DNA from: Chitinivibrio alkaliphilus ACht1
GTDB taxonomy: Bacteria; Fibrobacterota; Chitinivibrionia; Chitinivibrionales; Chitinivibrionaceae
Assembly (NCBI RefSeq): GCF_000474745.1
Contig: NZ_ASJR01000008.1
Location: forward strand, 55,870 to 119,869
Length of the DNA stretch: 64,000 nt
Direction of reading: 5' to 3'
Positions 17,240 through 25,719 of this stretch are shown here, one piece after another. The position numbers and the translations under genes are program-made. How positions within the stretch are numbered: the first letter of the stretch is position 1; each line of letters starts with the position of its first letter. Under the pieces are notes generated by a model, which had not been told where the DNA came from, did not search any database, and saw only the letters and a list, made by a program, of their open reading frames with translations.

Positions 17240-18172
17240 ATGCATAGAAGAGTTATGGCTGCAGCCGGTGGTGGCGCAAAGGGTATTGCACAAGTTCAAG
17301 TACTTAAAGCCCTTGAGAAAGAAGCGCAATGTCCCTTGTATACACAGTACGATTTACTCATTGGCTCTTCAGTGGGAGCAATTGATATGGCGGTCTTGGC
17401 AGCAGGAAAAATAAGTATGGAAGAATACGCCAAGAATTACCGAAGATATCTCACCACCATTTTTAAAAAACGGCGACTCCCCTTTTTCGGACCCAAATAC
17501 TCAAAGAAAAATTTTATATCTCTGTGGAATGAAATAATTGGAGATGATATTCCCTTTGGCGCAGTTAAAACAAAACTAATGATAAGCAGTGTAGACCTTA
17601 TCGAAAACAAAAACTACTATTTTAAATCGTGGAAAAGGGAGCATGCGAAACTCTCACTCTGTGATATTGTAGTTAAAAGTTTTTCCGCGCCCTATTACTT
17701 TGGCTATACCATTGATAAAAAAGAGAAGAAAATATGGGCTGATGGAGGGACAGGATCAGCAAATTATCCCATTGGTGAGTTAAAAAATCAGATAGAAGCA
17801 TTAAAATGGTACCATACAGCTGAGTGTAAAAAAGGAGTAAATACCTGTCATATTGACATTGTAGGAGCCCTTTTTCCTGAAAATACAAATACCTTTAAAA
17901 AAATGAAACGATATCGAACTCTCCGGCAAACCCTTCACTTCTTCAATATCCCCGAAGGAGGCCTCGCACGGGCGCAAAGTAGAAACAACCAACTTGGTAA
18001 ATTACTTCACATAGTTGAGAAAAACCCTACTCTTTCTCTCAAATATTGGGATAAATCTATTCCTGCTAAAATGGAGGGCATTGACAAATTACGGTATGTA
18101 GACACTTATATCCGTGCCGGACAGGAGATGGCAAAAAAACCCCTTATCGCACTGCATAGGAAAGAAACATAA
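17240..18172 (+). CDS. Patatin-like phospholipase
   Basis: 310 residues without a signal peptide, so cytoplasmic or membrane-peripheral. The Ser-Asp dyad of patatins is visible: oxyanion loop AAGGGAKG (residues 8-15), nucleophile elbow GSSVG with Ser44, and the aspartate in ADGG (Asp168). Such enzymes release fatty acids from phospholipids or acyl glycerols, and some are secreted effectors. AAAAGGAG precedes the start. No partner genes suggest a toxin-immunity or CBASS arrangement; a ferritin-like gene follows 42 bases downstream. Confidence 0.85.
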   Translation: MHRRVMAAAGGGAKGIAQVQVLKALEKEAQCPLYTQYDLLIGSSVGAIDMAVLAAGKISMEEYAKNYRRYLTTIFKKRRLPFFGPKYSKKNFISLWNEIIGDDIPFGAVKTKLMISSVDLIENKNYYFKSWKREHAKLSLCDIVVKSFSAPYYFGYTIDKKEKKIWADGGTGSANYPIGELKNQIEALKWYHTAECKKGVNTCHIDIVGALFPENTNTFKKMKRYRTLRQTLHFFNIPEGGLARAQSRNNQLGKLLHIVEKNPTLSLKYWDKSIPAKMEGIDKLRYVDTYIRAGQEMAKKPLIALHRKET

Positions 18173-18214
18173 ATTATTTTACCTATATTATATAGTTCTA
18201 CGTAAGGGATACAA

Positions 18215-18715
18215 ATGAGTTCATACAATGCTCGGGAAATAATCCGTATGGGAGTTGAGATAGAAAAAAACGGCGAACAATTTTATCGTGAAGCAGCGCA
18301 AAAGCATTCAAACAGCACTATTCATGACATACTTCTTAATCTTGCGAATTGGGAAGTTAATCATGCACAGCTTTTTGAAAAACTTGCTGAAAAACTTCCT
18401 GCCGAACCAGAACGAGCTGATCATATATTTGATACTGAAGACCTAAGTTTTAAGTATGTGAAGGCTGCTGCGGATTCTCATATTTTTATCAAAAATTCAA
18501 ATATGACAACTCTTGTAGAGACCTGTAATACCCCTGCGGATGTACTTTCCATGGCTCTTACCTTTGAAAAAGATTCTGTTGTTCTGTATCAATCAATGTT
18601 GGATAATATGAAACATTCAGATTATGAAGGAAAATCATATATCAAGGAAATAGCTCAGGAAGAGCTGAAACATGTTGCAATTATTCAAGAAAGCCTTGAA
18701 CAATATACTACTTAA
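18215..18715 (+). CDS. Ferritin-like diiron protein (rubrerythrin type, no rubredoxin domain)
   Basis: 166 residues. Two Glu/His helix-pair motifs typical of rubrerythrin-like carboxylate-bridged diiron proteins: EIEKNGEQFYREAAQ with NWEVNHAQLFEKLAE, and TFEKDSVVLYQSML with IAQEELKHVAIIQESL. It lacks the C-terminal CxxC rubredoxin domain. Such proteins reduce peroxide or handle iron in anaerobes. It probably shares transcription with the patatin gene. Its stop overlaps the 3' end of miaB by four bases on the opposite strand. Confidence 0.8.
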   Translation: MSSYNAREIIRMGVEIEKNGEQFYREAAQKHSNSTIHDILLNLANWEVNHAQLFEKLAEKLPAEPERADHIFDTEDLSFKYVKAAADSHIFIKNSNMTTLVETCNTPADVLSMALTFEKDSVVLYQSMLDNMKHSDYEGKSYIKEIAQEELKHVAIIQESLEQYTT

Positions 18716-19980
18716 CTAATACGGGTGTATTCAGAAATAACGAGGGTCATCCCCGTTGTTTCTGAAACTGTTCCCCGGATCATTTTTCCGTATAAATCAT
18801 CTGTAGACTGAATAAATACTCGTTTTGCACCCATATCCTGTCCAATCCATCCACGGGATGATTTATAGGTTATCAATGCTTCAACTGTCTTACCCTTCAT
18901 GGCAGCATACTTTCCCTTTGTTATCTCAGTTTGCAGGGATATTAATTCCTGCAGTCGCTCTTTTTTCACCTTCTCTGGCACCTGCTCAGGAAAATCAACT
19001 GCTGGAGTACCTGTACGGGGAGAATAGGCAAACATAAAGGCTGTAGTATATCCTACGTCTGAAAAGAGAGAGAGAGTATCCGCAAAATCAGATTCACTCT
19101 CTCCGGGAAATCCAACCATAACATCCGTGGTTATATCAATGGGAGAACAAGCCCTGCGTATTTTATCTATTGTCTCTAAATACATGGCTCGCGTATACTT
19201 TCGATTCATACGTTTCAAAACAGCATCAGCACCGGATTGTACCGGAAGATGAATATGCTTTGCAACCTTTGAAAGAGATGCCACTGCAGAAATAAGCTCA
19301 TCACTAATATCCTTTGGATGAGAGGTAGTAAAGCGTATTCTATCTATACCAGGTACATCATTCACACGGCGAAGAAGTTCTGCAAAAGTAGTTTTTTCTG
19401 TTCCATAGGAATTTACATTTTGTCCCAAAAGGGTTATTTCACGAACTCCCCGGGCTACTTTTTTCTGAATATCATTGAGAATTTCTTCTACAGAAAGGGA
19501 GTGTTCGTCTCCCCGAACATATGGAACAATACAGTATGAGCAATAGTTATTACACCCACGCATAACCGGTATAAAGGCTGAACACTCCCCGTAGCTCCGC
19601 CCTTTTCCAGATACGGTATTGGCAGACTCCACAGTTTCAAGAAGAGTATCAATCTGTGTATGAATATACTCCATATCCATGGCACCAATAACGGCAGTCA
19701 CCGAAGGAATCTCACGGCGTAAGGATTCGCCAACCCGCTGCGACATACATCCAACAACCCATAAAGCAGCATTTTTTTTCTTAATAGAACCATACTCTTT
19801 TATTTTATTTTTAGCAGTACGTTCTGCCTTTTCTCGAACAGAGCAGGTATTTACAATTAGTAAATCAGCCATGGATGGTTCATCCGCAGGGGTGCCACCA
19901 CGGTCTATGAGCAGTTCTTGAAGGGTATTCGAATCTGAAACATTCATTTGACACCCAAAGGTTTTTATAAAAAATCGCAT
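18712..19980 (-). CDS. miaB: tRNA-2-methylthio-N6-dimethylallyladenosine synthase
   Basis: 422 residues. This radical-SAM methylthiotransferase adds the ms2 group to i6A37 of tRNAs reading UNN codons. The N-terminal cluster cysteines are Cys10 (FGCQMN), Cys46 (NTCSVRE) and Cys78 (VGCMSQR). The radical-SAM triad is Cys143/147/150 in GCNNYCSYCIVPYVRGDE. TTDVMVGFPGE and the C-terminal TRAM domain (~360-420) complete the family layout. It starts two bases after the end of the SLBB exporter gene, so it is likely cotranscribed with the exopolysaccharide locus. Confidence 0.97.
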   Translation of the reverse strand: MRFFIKTFGCQMNVSDSNTLQELLIDRGGTPADEPSMADLLIVNTCSVREKAERTAKNKIKEYGSIKKKNAALWVVGCMSQRVGESLRREIPSVTAVIGAMDMEYIHTQIDTLLETVESANTVSGKGRSYGECSAFIPVMRGCNNYCSYCIVPYVRGDEHSLSVEEILNDIQKKVARGVREITLLGQNVNSYGTEKTTFAELLRRVNDVPGIDRIRFTTSHPKDISDELISAVASLSKVAKHIHLPVQSGADAVLKRMNRKYTRAMYLETIDKIRRACSPIDITTDVMVGFPGESESDFADTLSLFSDVGYTTAFMFAYSPRTGTPAVDFPEQVPEKVKKERLQELISLQTEITKGKYAAMKGKTVEALITYKSSRGWIGQDMGAKRVFIQSTDDLYGKMIRGTVSETTGMTLVISEYTRIS

Positions 19981-19982
19981 AC

Positions 19983-22289
19983 TTAATCCAATTTATCTAC
20001 AAGTAATGCCAGCGATACAGCTGATGTCATAATCCCAAGAAGAGATTGAGTAAGACGCATAATATCAACTCCACTCAACCCCTCTGTATCATCTTTTTTA
20101 CTTACCACAATTCGTGACCCAGGATTAACATACCCACTTCGTCGTCGTACCCTGCGTACTTCTCCATTGGCACGGATAATATAAATAGAACGTCTATCTC
20201 CTTGTGGAGTCATTCCACCAGCACCGTCTATGTAGTGACGCACACTTCTTCCCGGTTCATACTTGACGGCTGAAGGATAAAACACAGCACCTTCAACCTG
20301 TACAGTACGAGGTCGAGTTGGGATATACAGACTATCTCCATCTTCAAGAACAATATCTTCTCGTTCGTTCTTATCACTTAGCAATGAATTAATATCTATG
20401 GATACAACACCAATACTATCTTTTCTTCTAATAAAACGAGCACCTTCAAGATATGCACTATTACGTACTCCCCCTGATCGATCTATCAGAGAAAGGAGCG
20501 TCTCATCTTGGGAAAGTTTTGCATACTTACCGGGATAAATAAATTCTCCCGAAAGAGTTATAACCTCCTGATCACGAAGGTATGAATTTTCACGCACAAA
20601 AATATAGTCTAAATGTTCTAGAACAAGTCCGTCATTTTTAAAGAAATCATCATCAACAGGTATTTTCTTGGGCGTACTTTTATTTCCCCCACGATGATTT
20701 CTCTCTGATATGCGGGAAACCTCTATGGTGTCTTTGTACGCTTTTTGAGAAAACCCCCCAGCCAATAATATCACATCCTGCACGGTCATATTATCCCGTA
20801 AAAAATATCTCCCTGGTCGCTGAACCTCACCCTTTACCACGATATAATCACGATATTCAACATCCCACCTTGAATAAAAACGAACCACATCCCACTCTTG
20901 TAACTCTACATCATAGGCTTCATTTCCCGAGAGAAGTTCTCCAATATTTGTAGCCAATACCTCTTTCGAAAAGTCTTTATTAGTTCGGAGAATTTCAATA
21001 CGATGGTCAAAGAGATACTCCTCAACCCCACCGGCAAGATCAATAAGATCAGAAAGATGCATTCCCTCGTAGTATGAATATTTTCCAGGACGTTGTACCG
21101 GCCCCGATATTTCTATCGTATTATCATATTCACGTAAATACCCAACATGAATACTGTCACTTTTATGAAGTTGTACCGTATCAATCATATCCAAGGGTAC
21201 AGTAAATACTCGCCGTCCTTCTCCCGGAATAGTACGGTATATGGTACAACTCCCTCGATACGCTTCGGGTAAAAAACCACCCGCATACTGAATAAGGTCT
21301 GCGAGATTTTCTTCATCGTAAAGTTCATATATCGCAGGACGATGAACAGCTCCACTCAAGGCAATAGTATTTTGCACAGGAGCAACTTCAATAATATCAT
21401 AGTCGGCAAGACTTGCCAGGGGCTTTTCCTGAATTGCTGCGGTATCCAAAAAATAGCTATAAAGGTCTACCGTATCAACAATTTCTCCATCTCTACGAAT
21501 ATATATTGCCCGTAAAGATCCCTTATCCCGTACTCCTCCCGCATAGGATAAGGCACCCCAAATACCAGAAAGAGAGGGAATATTATATACTCCCGGATTT
21601 TGCACATCCCCAATGATAAACACCTGTTTTTTTCTCAAAGATCCCATGGATACATCAAAATGCGTACGTGCATTCGGTCTCCCATAATTTACCCCTGAAT
21701 ATACCCGTGAAAACTGACGTGTTAATTTTTCTTCAAGTTGGCGTAAACTCAAGCCTGCAACGGTAATACTCCCAATACCACGAGGAGAAATAGTACCCCC
21801 ACGAGAAACCTCATAGGTCTCTTTAAATGTTACTTCCCCCCACATAGAAATAACCACTTCATCCCCCACACCAAGACGATAATCAGGATTTACAGGACCA
21901 AAAGAAAGCTCTTCCTCGCGCAGTGAAAAGGAGTAATTTCGAATAAAATCTATGCCAAAACGCCGGAGAGGACGTGTTTCATCGTCAGAAGGAGCAAGAG
22001 ATACAACAAACTCCCGAATATCCTCAAGTTCATTATAAAAATCGATAGTATCTTTTTCTTCTTTCTCGCGTTCACTATCTTTTTTTGTTACCGTATCGGT
22101 AAAGTCCCGAAACTCTCTCTCCCTATCTTTGATTTCTTCACCCTCTTTTCGGCGACGTTCAAAAAGCTCACCTTCACGACGAGCTGTGTCAAACTTTTGT
22201 TGTGTATGTTCCTGAAAAAGGCTATCCATATCTTGAGAAGCAGAAACCGTTGATAGAAAAAAGAAGACTATAAGAATACCGAAGGCCAT
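19983..22289 (-). CDS. Polysaccharide export protein with multiple SLBB domains
   Basis: 768 residues with a signal peptide (MAFGILIVFFFLSTVSAS) and no clear lipobox. After a charged coiled-coil stretch (about 25-95, rich in E/R/K) comes the Poly_export/Wza domain (DYRLGVGDEVVISMWGEV). About six SLBB repeats follow, each marked by a 'GxVxxPGxY' strand (IIGDVQNPGVYNIPS, LSGAVHRPAIYEL, ISGPVQRPGKYSY, VKGEVQRPGRYFL, LSGEFIYPGKYAK, VEGAVFYPSAVKY). A C-terminal hydrophobic helix closes the protein. It is the predicted outer-membrane export channel for an exopolysaccharide, matching the WecA-like transferase encoded three genes upstream. Confidence 0.9.
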   Translation of the reverse strand: MAFGILIVFFFLSTVSASQDMDSLFQEHTQQKFDTARREGELFERRRKEGEEIKDREREFRDFTDTVTKKDSEREKEEKDTIDFYNELEDIREFVVSLAPSDDETRPLRRFGIDFIRNYSFSLREEELSFGPVNPDYRLGVGDEVVISMWGEVTFKETYEVSRGGTISPRGIGSITVAGLSLRQLEEKLTRQFSRVYSGVNYGRPNARTHFDVSMGSLRKKQVFIIGDVQNPGVYNIPSLSGIWGALSYAGGVRDKGSLRAIYIRRDGEIVDTVDLYSYFLDTAAIQEKPLASLADYDIIEVAPVQNTIALSGAVHRPAIYELYDEENLADLIQYAGGFLPEAYRGSCTIYRTIPGEGRRVFTVPLDMIDTVQLHKSDSIHVGYLREYDNTIEISGPVQRPGKYSYYEGMHLSDLIDLAGGVEEYLFDHRIEILRTNKDFSKEVLATNIGELLSGNEAYDVELQEWDVVRFYSRWDVEYRDYIVVKGEVQRPGRYFLRDNMTVQDVILLAGGFSQKAYKDTIEVSRISERNHRGGNKSTPKKIPVDDDFFKNDGLVLEHLDYIFVRENSYLRDQEVITLSGEFIYPGKYAKLSQDETLLSLIDRSGGVRNSAYLEGARFIRRKDSIGVVSIDINSLLSDKNEREDIVLEDGDSLYIPTRPRTVQVEGAVFYPSAVKYEPGRSVRHYIDGAGGMTPQGDRRSIYIIRANGEVRRVRRRSGYVNPGSRIVVSKKDDTEGLSGVDIMRLTQSLLGIMTSAVSLALLVDKLD

Positions 22290-22297
22290 ACACCCTC

Positions 22298-22786
22298 CTA
22301 CAGGGATATAAGAAACGTGATTACTATTATTACGGGAATAAGCATTTTTAAAAGAAATACCATCCCGGAGTGATACTCTATATCATGTTGCATACTATTA
22401 TACTCAGCAGCTCGTTTTACTTTTCGATACAGTTTATCCGAATAAATTGGCATGGTAAGGAGATCATCAACCCCTTCAGTTAGATAGGATAATACCTGGT
22501 CAGATCGCTCATTTCTATTAATAAGCAGGAAAACCGGTTTTTTTCGAGCTTCCTTAAAAACAGAAATAAACGTTTGCGGAACATCGGGGAGTAAATCAAC
22601 ATCAGCAATTAAAATAGAGTGCTTATAATTTACAAAAAGCTCTTTTGCCTCTTCTTCTGTATCTGCAAGATCAACAAGATACTCATGGGCTGAGAGAAGC
22701 ATGAGGATATCATTGGTTACGTTTTTATTTTGGGAAAGGAGGAGAACCCTATGTCTATTTTTAACTTTTTTAACCATTTTCGTCAC
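22298..22786 (-). CDS. Receiver-domain protein with C-terminal membrane anchor
   Basis: 162 residues. Residues 12-135 form a CheY-like fold (HRVLLLSQNKNVTNDILML; SILIADVDLLPDV with Asp62 as likely phosphoacceptor; VFLLINRNE; EGVDDLLTMPIY). The usual Lys-Pro is degenerate (TMPIY). Residues ~141-160 are a single hydrophobic segment (FLLKMLIPVIIVITFLISL), placing the receiver at the inner membrane. No output domain. The start (GTG 22786 or ATG 22777) overlaps the neighbouring receiver-like gene. Between the exporter and the priming transferase genes, it probably tunes exopolysaccharide assembly; inference only. Confidence 0.65.
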   Translation of the reverse strand: MTKMVKKVKNRHRVLLLSQNKNVTNDILMLLSAHEYLVDLADTEEEAKELFVNYKHSILIADVDLLPDVPQTFISVFKEARKKPVFLLINRNERSDQVLSYLTEGVDDLLTMPIYSDKLYRKVKRAAEYNSMQHDIEYHSGMVFLLKMLIPVIIVITFLISL

Positions 22787-23297
22787 AACTTTCTATAGAA
22801 AGGGTACCTTCTATTATTCGTGAGCAATCAGCATCATACATTTTTTTCCCGATAATTTCCATATCATGAATTAAGTAGGGTATATCAACAGGTTTTTTAA
22901 TAATGTACACTGTTGAGTAAAGAGATACAAGAGAATTCAATTCATCCCCCGAATCAATAATAAAAACCGGCTTATCATATTTCTTTGCGATATATGAAAC
23001 ACTCTTCTGTATGCTTTCCTTATTCATTGATTCATCGCGATAAATAATAAAAAAATCAAAATATTTTCGTTTAATATCTTTCACGGAAGTGTAATTTGCA
23101 ACCCAATACCTATTCTCGGTGTAAAAACGGAGGGAATTTTCAAAATACGTGTTCGTACTTATTACGGCAATATTCTTCCGTACGGACGAGCTATCTCCGG
23201 GATCAAAAGAAAAAAGACTTTTTCCATATTCAAGACGTTTTAAAACCATAAAAAAGATGTACAGAAAGTATCCCATAAATAAAATTTTTATTCCCAC
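22770..23297 (-). CDS. Membrane-anchored degenerate receiver-like protein
   Basis: 175 residues. An N-terminal membrane helix (ILFMGYFLYIFFMVL) is followed by a receiver-like alpha/beta domain: IAVISTNTYFENSLRFY, DFFIIYRD, KPVFIIDSGDE, and VYIIKKPVDIPYLIHD with the conserved Lys-Pro. The phosphoacceptor aspartate is not obvious, so it may be a phosphorylation-independent partner of the next gene. It mirrors that protein, with the anchor at the other end. GTG 23297 overlaps the end of the WecA-like gene, and its 3' end overlaps the second receiver gene, so the three are coupled. Confidence 0.55.
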   Translation of the reverse strand: MGIKILFMGYFLYIFFMVLKRLEYGKSLFSFDPGDSSSVRKNIAVISTNTYFENSLRFYTENRYWVANYTSVKDIKRKYFDFFIIYRDESMNKESIQKSVSYIAKKYDKPVFIIDSGDELNSLVSLYSTVYIIKKPVDIPYLIHDMEIIGKKMYDADCSRIIEGTLSIESCDENG

Positions 23298-24319
23298 AGA
23301 TGGGCTAAATACAAGAATAAAGGATATTGAAGAAAGACAAAAACCAAAAAAACAAGGAAACGAAGAGCTTGTTCATGGGTCAAACCACGGAAAATAAGAC
23401 GATGATGCATATGGAGATTATCAGGACTAACTACTTTTTTAAAACTATGTTTTAACCCCCTATTTTCATTTAATCCATACCAAAAACGCCGTATCATAGA
23501 TACAAACACCTCAAGAACGGGGAGCCCCACTACAAGAAAGGCTGCAAAGGTTTCAACCCCTTTCCCGTTATGATACATATTGGCTACCTGAATGGAGTAG
23601 AGTGCTGCAATAAATCCAAAAAAGAGTGATCCTGAATCTCCTGCAAAAATGCGGGCTGGTGGATAATTATGAAATAAAAACCCCATAATAACAGCACATA
23701 CGGGAATTGTTACCCAGAGGATTGTCGGGTCTCCTGCAAAAAAAAGTATTGTGGAAGCAATACATATTGATAAGAGAGAAAGGCTTGCCGAAAGCCCATC
23801 TATTCCATCAATAATATTAAAGGAATTAGTTACACCAATTATCCATAACACACTTATCACTGGACCAAGATACCCTAACTCCAAAGACGAACCGAGAAAA
23901 TAAAGGGTATCTATATACATGTCATACCCGTATACTGAAACAAGGGCAACAAGGAGTTGTACAGAAAATTTTGCTCCAACTCCAACATTTATAAAGGTTG
24001 AATCATCTAAAAAACCAATAAAGAATATAATAGCGCTCCCTGCCACAAGAGGAGCAAATATAGCACTTTCACGCATATATAAAAGTACATTCCCATCGGT
24101 AATTCGAGAAAAAAATGCAACCACGCCCAAGGATATGAAAAAGGATATAATAAAAGCAAATCCACCAATTCGGGGAATGAGAAGCTGATGAATTTTTCGT
24201 TTATCCGGTATATCTACAAAAAAATGTTTTAGATTTGAGCGATACATGAGATATACTAATGAGGCACTTGCTGAAAAGAAAAGAAGGAAAAGAAGCAAGG
24301 CTGTTTTTATTTCATACAT
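23288..24319 (-). CDS. WecA/TagO-type undecaprenyl-phosphate sugar-1-phosphate transferase
   Basis: 343 residues, about ten to eleven membrane helices. Family motifs: IPRIGGFAFII, FLDDS after helix 3, NSFNIIDGIDGLSASLS (the DGxDGL-type catalytic loop), IFAGDSGSLFFGF, and HMHHRLIFRGLTHEQ (His-rich cytoplasmic loop). It transfers a sugar-1-phosphate, usually GlcNAc-1-P, to undecaprenyl phosphate to start a surface polysaccharide. It is first in the - strand exopolysaccharide set. Confidence 0.9.
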   Translation of the reverse strand: MYEIKTALLLFLLFFSASASLVYLMYRSNLKHFFVDIPDKRKIHQLLIPRIGGFAFIISFFISLGVVAFFSRITDGNVLLYMRESAIFAPLVAGSAIIFFIGFLDDSTFINVGVGAKFSVQLLVALVSVYGYDMYIDTLYFLGSSLELGYLGPVISVLWIIGVTNSFNIIDGIDGLSASLSLLSICIASTILFFAGDPTILWVTIPVCAVIMGFLFHNYPPARIFAGDSGSLFFGFIAALYSIQVANMYHNGKGVETFAAFLVVGLPVLEVFVSMIRRFWYGLNENRGLKHSFKKVVSPDNLHMHHRLIFRGLTHEQALRFLVFLVFVFLQYPLFLYLAHLWE

Positions 24320-24341
24320 GTAATTCTCTCATACTGTTAAA

Positions 24342-24658
24342 TTATCTGAAAATAATATTTTCTACCATCCCCTCCCCAATATTTTCCTCGATCCTCCCTA
24401 ATATATTTTTTTCATAAAAAACAGTTCCATTTTCCACGTAGAATTTGTAACTTCAACGGTGAGAATGTTCCCTTTTAAAAAAACAGGAGTACTGACGTGG
24501 GATATATTTGATCCAACAATAGAACTCCACTCTCTCTGCAAATAGGCAAGATCATAGACATTCCTGTTCTTATTATTTTTTCTCATAGAAGTAAGGACAT
24601 CGTCTAAGATATCACCAATTTTATATAGGGGAGGCCGTGGTTTAGGAGTATAATTCAT
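24342..24658 (-). CDS. dciA: DciA/DUF721 helicase-loader-like protein, apparent frameshift near C-terminus
   Basis: The uninterrupted frame (24658-24398) gives 86 residues with the DUF721 pattern: YLQREWSSIVGSNISHVSTP, then FLKGNILTVEVTNSTWKMEL. It stops early at FMKKIY. One frame back, after seven A (T-run 24406-24412 on +), the reading continues NILGRIEENIGEGMVENIIF and ends RTAA at 24342, matching the normal family C-terminus. DciA loads the replicative helicase in bacteria lacking DnaC/DnaI. The position beside recF-dnaN is the usual one. The start overlaps recF by four bases. This could be sequencing error, slippage or real damage. Confidence 0.75.
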
Positions 24659-25719
24659 ACCACGCGTCCTTCTTCGACAGAGAAAACCGGGAGATCGTAA
24701 TACTCTTTTTCCGCAGTCGTATGAATAGCCATAAAAAGCTGCCCTTTATTTTGAAGATACGAGAAACACTGCTTTTTTCGATATGCATCAAGATCAGAAA
24801 ACGCATCATCAACAGCAATAATAGGAGAAGCTTCAGAGGTTTTTAAAAAAGATAGAGTGGCAAGCTTTAGAGAAAGTGCAACAGAACGAGCCTGTCCCTG
24901 TGAGGCATACTCCACTATCTTTTTACCATCACCATACAGGATAAGATCATCACGATGTATTCCTTGCAGCGTAAATCCGATACGATGCTCTTTTTTCCTA
25001 TTTTGCACTAAACAGTTATAGATATCTTCGGAAGAGTCAACATCACGGAAAGATGATTTATACCGCATGGATACACAAATATCCTTGGTACTTATATCTT
25101 CATAAATATCTTGAAAAAACACCGCTATGGAAGATATAAATTTTTCTCGCTCCTGTATAACTTCATAGCTAGCGGTACTTATTTTTCTATCATAAATATC
25201 AAGGAATACCGAATCTGTAGACATACCTAAAAGAGCATTTCTTTCTGAAAGCATTTTTTTTAAGGAAATTAGGTTTGAAAAATACGAACGATTATATTGG
25301 CTAATAATCTGATCGATAAAACGACGTCGTTCTTGTGGTGCCCCTTGAACAAGTAATATATCCTCAGGACCAAAGTAAATAAACCGTTTTTTTTTGTCCC
25401 TATACAAAGCCCCAAGGGATGTATACATTTTTCCATCCATGGAAATATAAACAGAGCCATCACTATTAAACCCAACTGACTGCTCACTTGAGTTTGAAAA
25501 AAAACCATGTACATAGGCTTCACTTTTACCCTCTGTTATGAGACTTCGCACCTTATGCGTTCGAGGAGATTTACCCAAGAGAAGAAAAGAGAATGCCTCA
25601 AGGAGATTTGTTTTCCCCGCCCCGTTTTTACCGGAAAAAAGAGCTCCCTCCTGGGGAAGCTCCAAATCAAGGTAGGGATAATTTCTAAAATTAATCAACC
25701 GTATCTGACGAAAAACCAT
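24655..25719 (-). CDS. recF: DNA replication and repair protein RecF
   Basis: 354 residues, normal length. N-terminal RLINFRNYPYLDLELPQEGA, Walker A GKNGAGKTNLLEAF, the ABC-type signature region (ASQGQARSVALSLKLA) and Walker B PIIAVDDAFSDLD. RecF loads RecA at gaps with RecO and RecR. Its ATG follows the dnaN stop with no gap and its end overlaps dciA, so dnaN-recF-dciA form one operon reading away from the probable origin. Confidence 0.95.
   Translation of the reverse strand: MVFRQIRLINFRNYPYLDLELPQEGALFSGKNGAGKTNLLEAFSFLLLGKSPRTHKVRSLITEGKSEAYVHGFFSNSSEQSVGFNSDGSVYISMDGKMYTSLGALYRDKKKRFIYFGPEDILLVQGAPQERRRFIDQIISQYNRSYFSNLISLKKMLSERNALLGMSTDSVFLDIYDRKISTASYEVIQEREKFISSIAVFFQDIYEDISTKDICVSMRYKSSFRDVDSSEDIYNCLVQNRKKEHRIGFTLQGIHRDDLILYGDGKKIVEYASQGQARSVALSLKLATLSFLKTSEASPIIAVDDAFSDLDAYRKKQCFSYLQNKGQLFMAIHTTAEKEYYDLPVFSVEEGRVV

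Noticed and set aside
17240..18715. Patatin plus neighbour as an antiphage CBASS/effector pair
   Set aside because: No nucleotide cyclase or immunity-type gene nearby; the neighbour is a ferritin-like protein.
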